A stretch of DNA of 7,154 nt from Bryobacteraceae bacterium (lineage in GTDB: Bacteria > Acidobacteriota > Terriglobia > Bryobacterales > Bryobacteraceae), in assembly GCA_030044325.1 (NCBI GenBank), contig JASHWA010000381.1, forward strand, positions 1-7,154, in the 5' to 3' direction. The translations under genes were made by a program, and so were the position numbers. This document shows, piece by piece, positions 5,007-7,154 of this stretch. The stretch's first letter is position 1. Every line of letters starts with the position of its first letter. The notes beneath the pieces are model-generated. The model had not been told where the DNA came from and searched no databases. It saw only the letters and a list, made by a program, of their open reading frames with translations.

Positions 5007-7154
5007 TCACTGCAAGGGCAGTTCTTCCTGTCCGTTTGCTTCGGCTTCCGGAATCAGGCTTGCGGCGGCGACCTGATCGGAGGCGTCGACGTTGACCAGG
5101 CGTACGCCCTGCGTGGACCGTCCGGCTTGGCGAATCGAAGCCGAATCGATGCGGATGATCTGGCCCTGCTTGGTGATGATCATCAGATCCGAATCTTCCT
5201 TCACCGACAGGATCGCGACTACCTTGCCGATCTTGGCGGTGGTCTTCATGTTGATCACGCCCTTGCGGCCGCGCGCGGTCAGGCGATAATCCTCGAGCGG
5301 AGTGCGTTTTCCGTAACCGTGTTCAGAGATCGAAAGAATCAAACCATCCTCGTCGACCACTTCCATTCCGATGAGATAATCGCCTTCCTCAAGCTCCATC
5401 CCTCGCACTCCGGAAGCAGGCCGGCCCATGGCGCGAACGTCAGTCTCCTTGAAGCGGCACGCCATGCCTTCATGCGAGGCGAGGAAGATGTAATCGGAGC
5501 CGCTGGTGAGCCGCGCGCTCAGCAGTTCGTCGCCTTCATCGAGGCCGATGGCGATAATGCCGCTCGGCCGGGGATTGTCGAACTCGGTCACGGCGCATTT
5601 CTTGATGGTGCCCTGCTTGGTCACCATCACGACGAATCTGTCGGGCTGCTCCAGGTTCCGAACGGGAAGGAACGCGGTGGGTTGTTCATCGGCCTGGAGA
5701 TTGATCAGGCCCGAAGCGTGCTTGCCTTTCGAAGCCGTACCCGCGTCCGGAATTTCATAAATTTTCTGCCAATAGACTCGGCCTTTGTTGGTGAAAATCA
5801 GCAGATAGGCGTGCGTGGAAGCGATGATGAGGTGCTCGACCACGTCTTCGGCCCGCGTGGACATGCCGATGCGCCCTTTTCCGCCGCGGGTCTGGCGGCG
5901 ATAGGTATCGACCGCGGTGCGCTTCAAGTATCCGCCGCGCGTGACGGTCACGGCGACGTCTTCTTCCTGAACCAAATCCTCAAGCTTGATCTCGCCGGTG
6001 TCTTCGACGATCTGAGTGCGGCGCTCGTCGCCGAAGTCCTTCTGGACCTCCTTCAGTTCCTTGATAATCAGAGCGCGCAGGACCTTTTCCGAACTCAGGA
6101 TTTCCGAATATTCCTTGATTTTTTCCTGGATCTCGGCCAGTTCGTCGAGAATTTTCTGCTGCTCCATGCCGGTGAGGCGCTGGAGCTGCAATTCGATGAT
6201 GGCCTGGGCCTGACGCTCCGTGAATTCGAAACGCGCGACGAGGCCTTCCCGGGCTTCCTTGGGAGTTTTCGCGGCGCGGATCAGTTGAATCACGGCGTCG
6301 AGATTGTCAAGCGCTTTCTTGAAGCCGAGCAGGAGATGCTCGCGCTCCCGCGCCTTGCGCAGCAAATAATCGGTGCGGCGGCGAACCACGTCGATGCGGT
6401 GATCGATGAAGCGCTTAAGCGCATCGACAATGCCGAGCTCGCGGGGCTGCCCGTTGACGATGGCCAGCATGATGACGCCGAAGTTGACCTGCATCTGCGT
6501 CTGCTTGTACAGATTGTTGAGGATGACTTCGGCCTGCTCGCCGCGCTTGAGCTCGATGACCACGCGGTAGCCGTCGCGATCGCTTTCATCGCGAACGTCG
6601 GAGATGCCCTCGAGTTTTTTCTCGTTGACCAGCGCCGCGATGTGCTCCACCAGGCGCGCCTTGTTGACCTGGTAGGGAAGCTCGGTCACGACGATGGCTT
6701 CGCGCTCCTTGCCGAGCTTTTCGACGGCCGCTTTGGCGCGCAGCTTGATCGATCCTCGGCCGGTGGAGAAATAATCGTGTATCCCGGAGTGGCCCAGAAT
6801 CAGCCCGCCGGTGGGAAAATCGGGACCTTTGACCAGTTCGGCGATTTTGGAGAGATGCGCGGCCGGATTCTGGACCAATAAAATCGCGGCGTCGATCATT
6901 TCGCTCAAATTGTGCGGCGGAATATTGGTGGCCATGCCCACCGCGATGCCGGCGCTTCCGTTGATCAAAAGATTGGGAACACGCGCCGGAAGGACTTCGG
7001 GCTCGACTTCGCTTTCGTCGTAATTGGGGCGGAAATCGACGGTTTCCTTGTCGATATCCTCGAGCATCGTGGCCGCGATGCGCGACAGGCGAGCTTCGGT
7101 GTAGCGCATGGCCGCCGGCGGATCGCCGTCGATCGAGCCGAAATTTCCCTGGCC
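5007..7154 (-). CDS. gyrA: DNA gyrase subunit A (5' end outside window)
   Basis: GyrA is the DNA-cleaving and DNA-wrapping subunit of gyrase (A2B2), which introduces negative supercoils using ATP hydrolysed by GyrB. The 715 visible codons enter from the right edge in frame. They begin GQGNFGSIDGD, equivalent to E. coli residue 105, so only about the first 104 residues are missing, including the quinolone-resistance positions 83 and 87. The catalytic tyrosine is visible residue 18 in AAMRYTEAR (codon 7101-7103; E. coli Tyr122). The core block NLLINGSAGIAVGMATNIPP follows at about 61-80, then the coiled-coil arm at about 265-360. The C-terminal beta-pinwheel starts near 395 with repeated blade motifs. 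A GyrA box, QTRGGKG, at 421-427 (5874-5894) marks gyrase and argues against ParC. The tail is acidic (EAEANGQEELPLQ). No intein interrupts the visible part. The gene is convergent with otsA; its promoter lies outside the window. Confidence 0.97.
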   Translation of the reverse strand, partial: GQGNFGSIDGDPPAAMRYTEARLSRIAATMLEDIDKETVDFRPNYDESEVEPEVLPARVPNLLINGSAGIAVGMATNIPPHNLSEMIDAAILLVQNPAAHLSKIAELVKGPDFPTGGLILGHSGIHDYFSTGRGSIKLRAKAAVEKLGKEREAIVVTELPYQVNKARLVEHIAALVNEKKLEGISDVRDESDRDGYRVVIELKRGEQAEVILNNLYKQTQMQVNFGVIMLAIVNGQPRELGIVDALKRFIDHRIDVVRRRTDYLLRKAREREHLLLGFKKALDNLDAVIQLIRAAKTPKEAREGLVARFEFTERQAQAIIELQLQRLTGMEQQKILDELAEIQEKIKEYSEILSSEKVLRALIIKELKEVQKDFGDERRTQIVEDTGEIKLEDLVQEEDVAVTVTRGGYLKRTAVDTYRRQTRGGKGRIGMSTRAEDVVEHLIIASTHAYLLIFTNKGRVYWQKIYEIPDAGTASKGKHASGLINLQADEQPTAFLPVRNLEQPDRFVVMVTKQGTIKKCAVTEFDNPRPSGIIAIGLDEGDELLSARLTSGSDYIFLASHEGMACRFKETDVRAMGRPASGVRGMELEEGDYLIGMEVVDEDGLILSISEHGYGKRTPLEDYRLTARGRKGVINMKTTAKIGKVVAILSVKEDSDLMIITKQGQIIRIDSASIRQAGRSTQGVRLVNVDASDQVAAASLIPEAEANGQEELPLQ

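Noticed and set aside
5127..6881. A 584-codon open frame on the plus strand opposite gyrA
   Set aside because: The minus strand is unmistakably GyrA across the whole stretch. Long antisense frames are expected in GC-rich coding DNA, and the translation shows no family I recognise.
5007..7154. ParC (topoisomerase IV) instead of GyrA, or an intein in gyrA
   Set aside because: The GyrA box QTRGGKG and the complete pinwheel domain argue for gyrase. The reading frame is continuous through the catalytic tyrosine and core, with no intein splice motifs.

Overview
This is a GC-rich bacterial chromosomal window holding four protein-coding genes and almost no spare DNA. Two genes run off the ends. The gene set (a LolC/LolE permease starting MFELFVARRYLRAKRKQ, a full-length EutB, a membrane-anchored OtsA-like GT20 enzyme and a GyrA) suits a diderm, high-GC bacterium. 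My best guess is an Acidobacteriota member of the Solibacter/Bryobacter kind, but that rests on remembered family resemblance and not on a marker in the window. I see no rRNA, tRNA, IS element, CRISPR array, att site or phage gene.

Layout. (1) Positions 1-1148, minus strand: a lipoprotein-releasing ABC permease of the LolC/LolE family, lacking only its last few dozen residues. (2) Positions 1176-2516, minus strand: eutB, the large subunit of adenosylcobalamin-dependent ethanolamine ammonia-lyase. It lies 27 nt upstream of the permease gene and is probably co-transcribed with it; no eutC is present. (3) Positions 2517-2675: a divergent intergenic region, noticeably richer in A+T than its surroundings, which must hold the promoters for eutB (leftward) and otsA (rightward) and contains a dyad-symmetric element near the eutB start. 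(4) Positions 2676-4967, plus strand: a glycosyltransferase family 20 (trehalose-6-phosphate synthase type) enzyme whose catalytic domain is fused behind two membrane segments, an extracytoplasmic domain and a HAMP-like linker. (5) Positions 5007-7154, minus strand: gyrA from just before the catalytic tyrosine to the C-terminus, convergent with otsA across a 39-nt gap.

How they fit together. The genes do not form an obvious single pathway. gyrA is housekeeping and the Lol permease serves outer-membrane lipoprotein sorting. EutB takes part in ethanolamine breakdown, normally only together with EutC. The GT20 enzyme points to osmotic or desiccation stress through trehalose or a related phosphorylated glycoside. 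The features that most deserve a second look are the membrane-sensor/GT20 fusion, with one acceptor-site residue unlike E. coli OtsA, and the eutB gene standing without eutC. I found no convincing evidence of a wholly new system.
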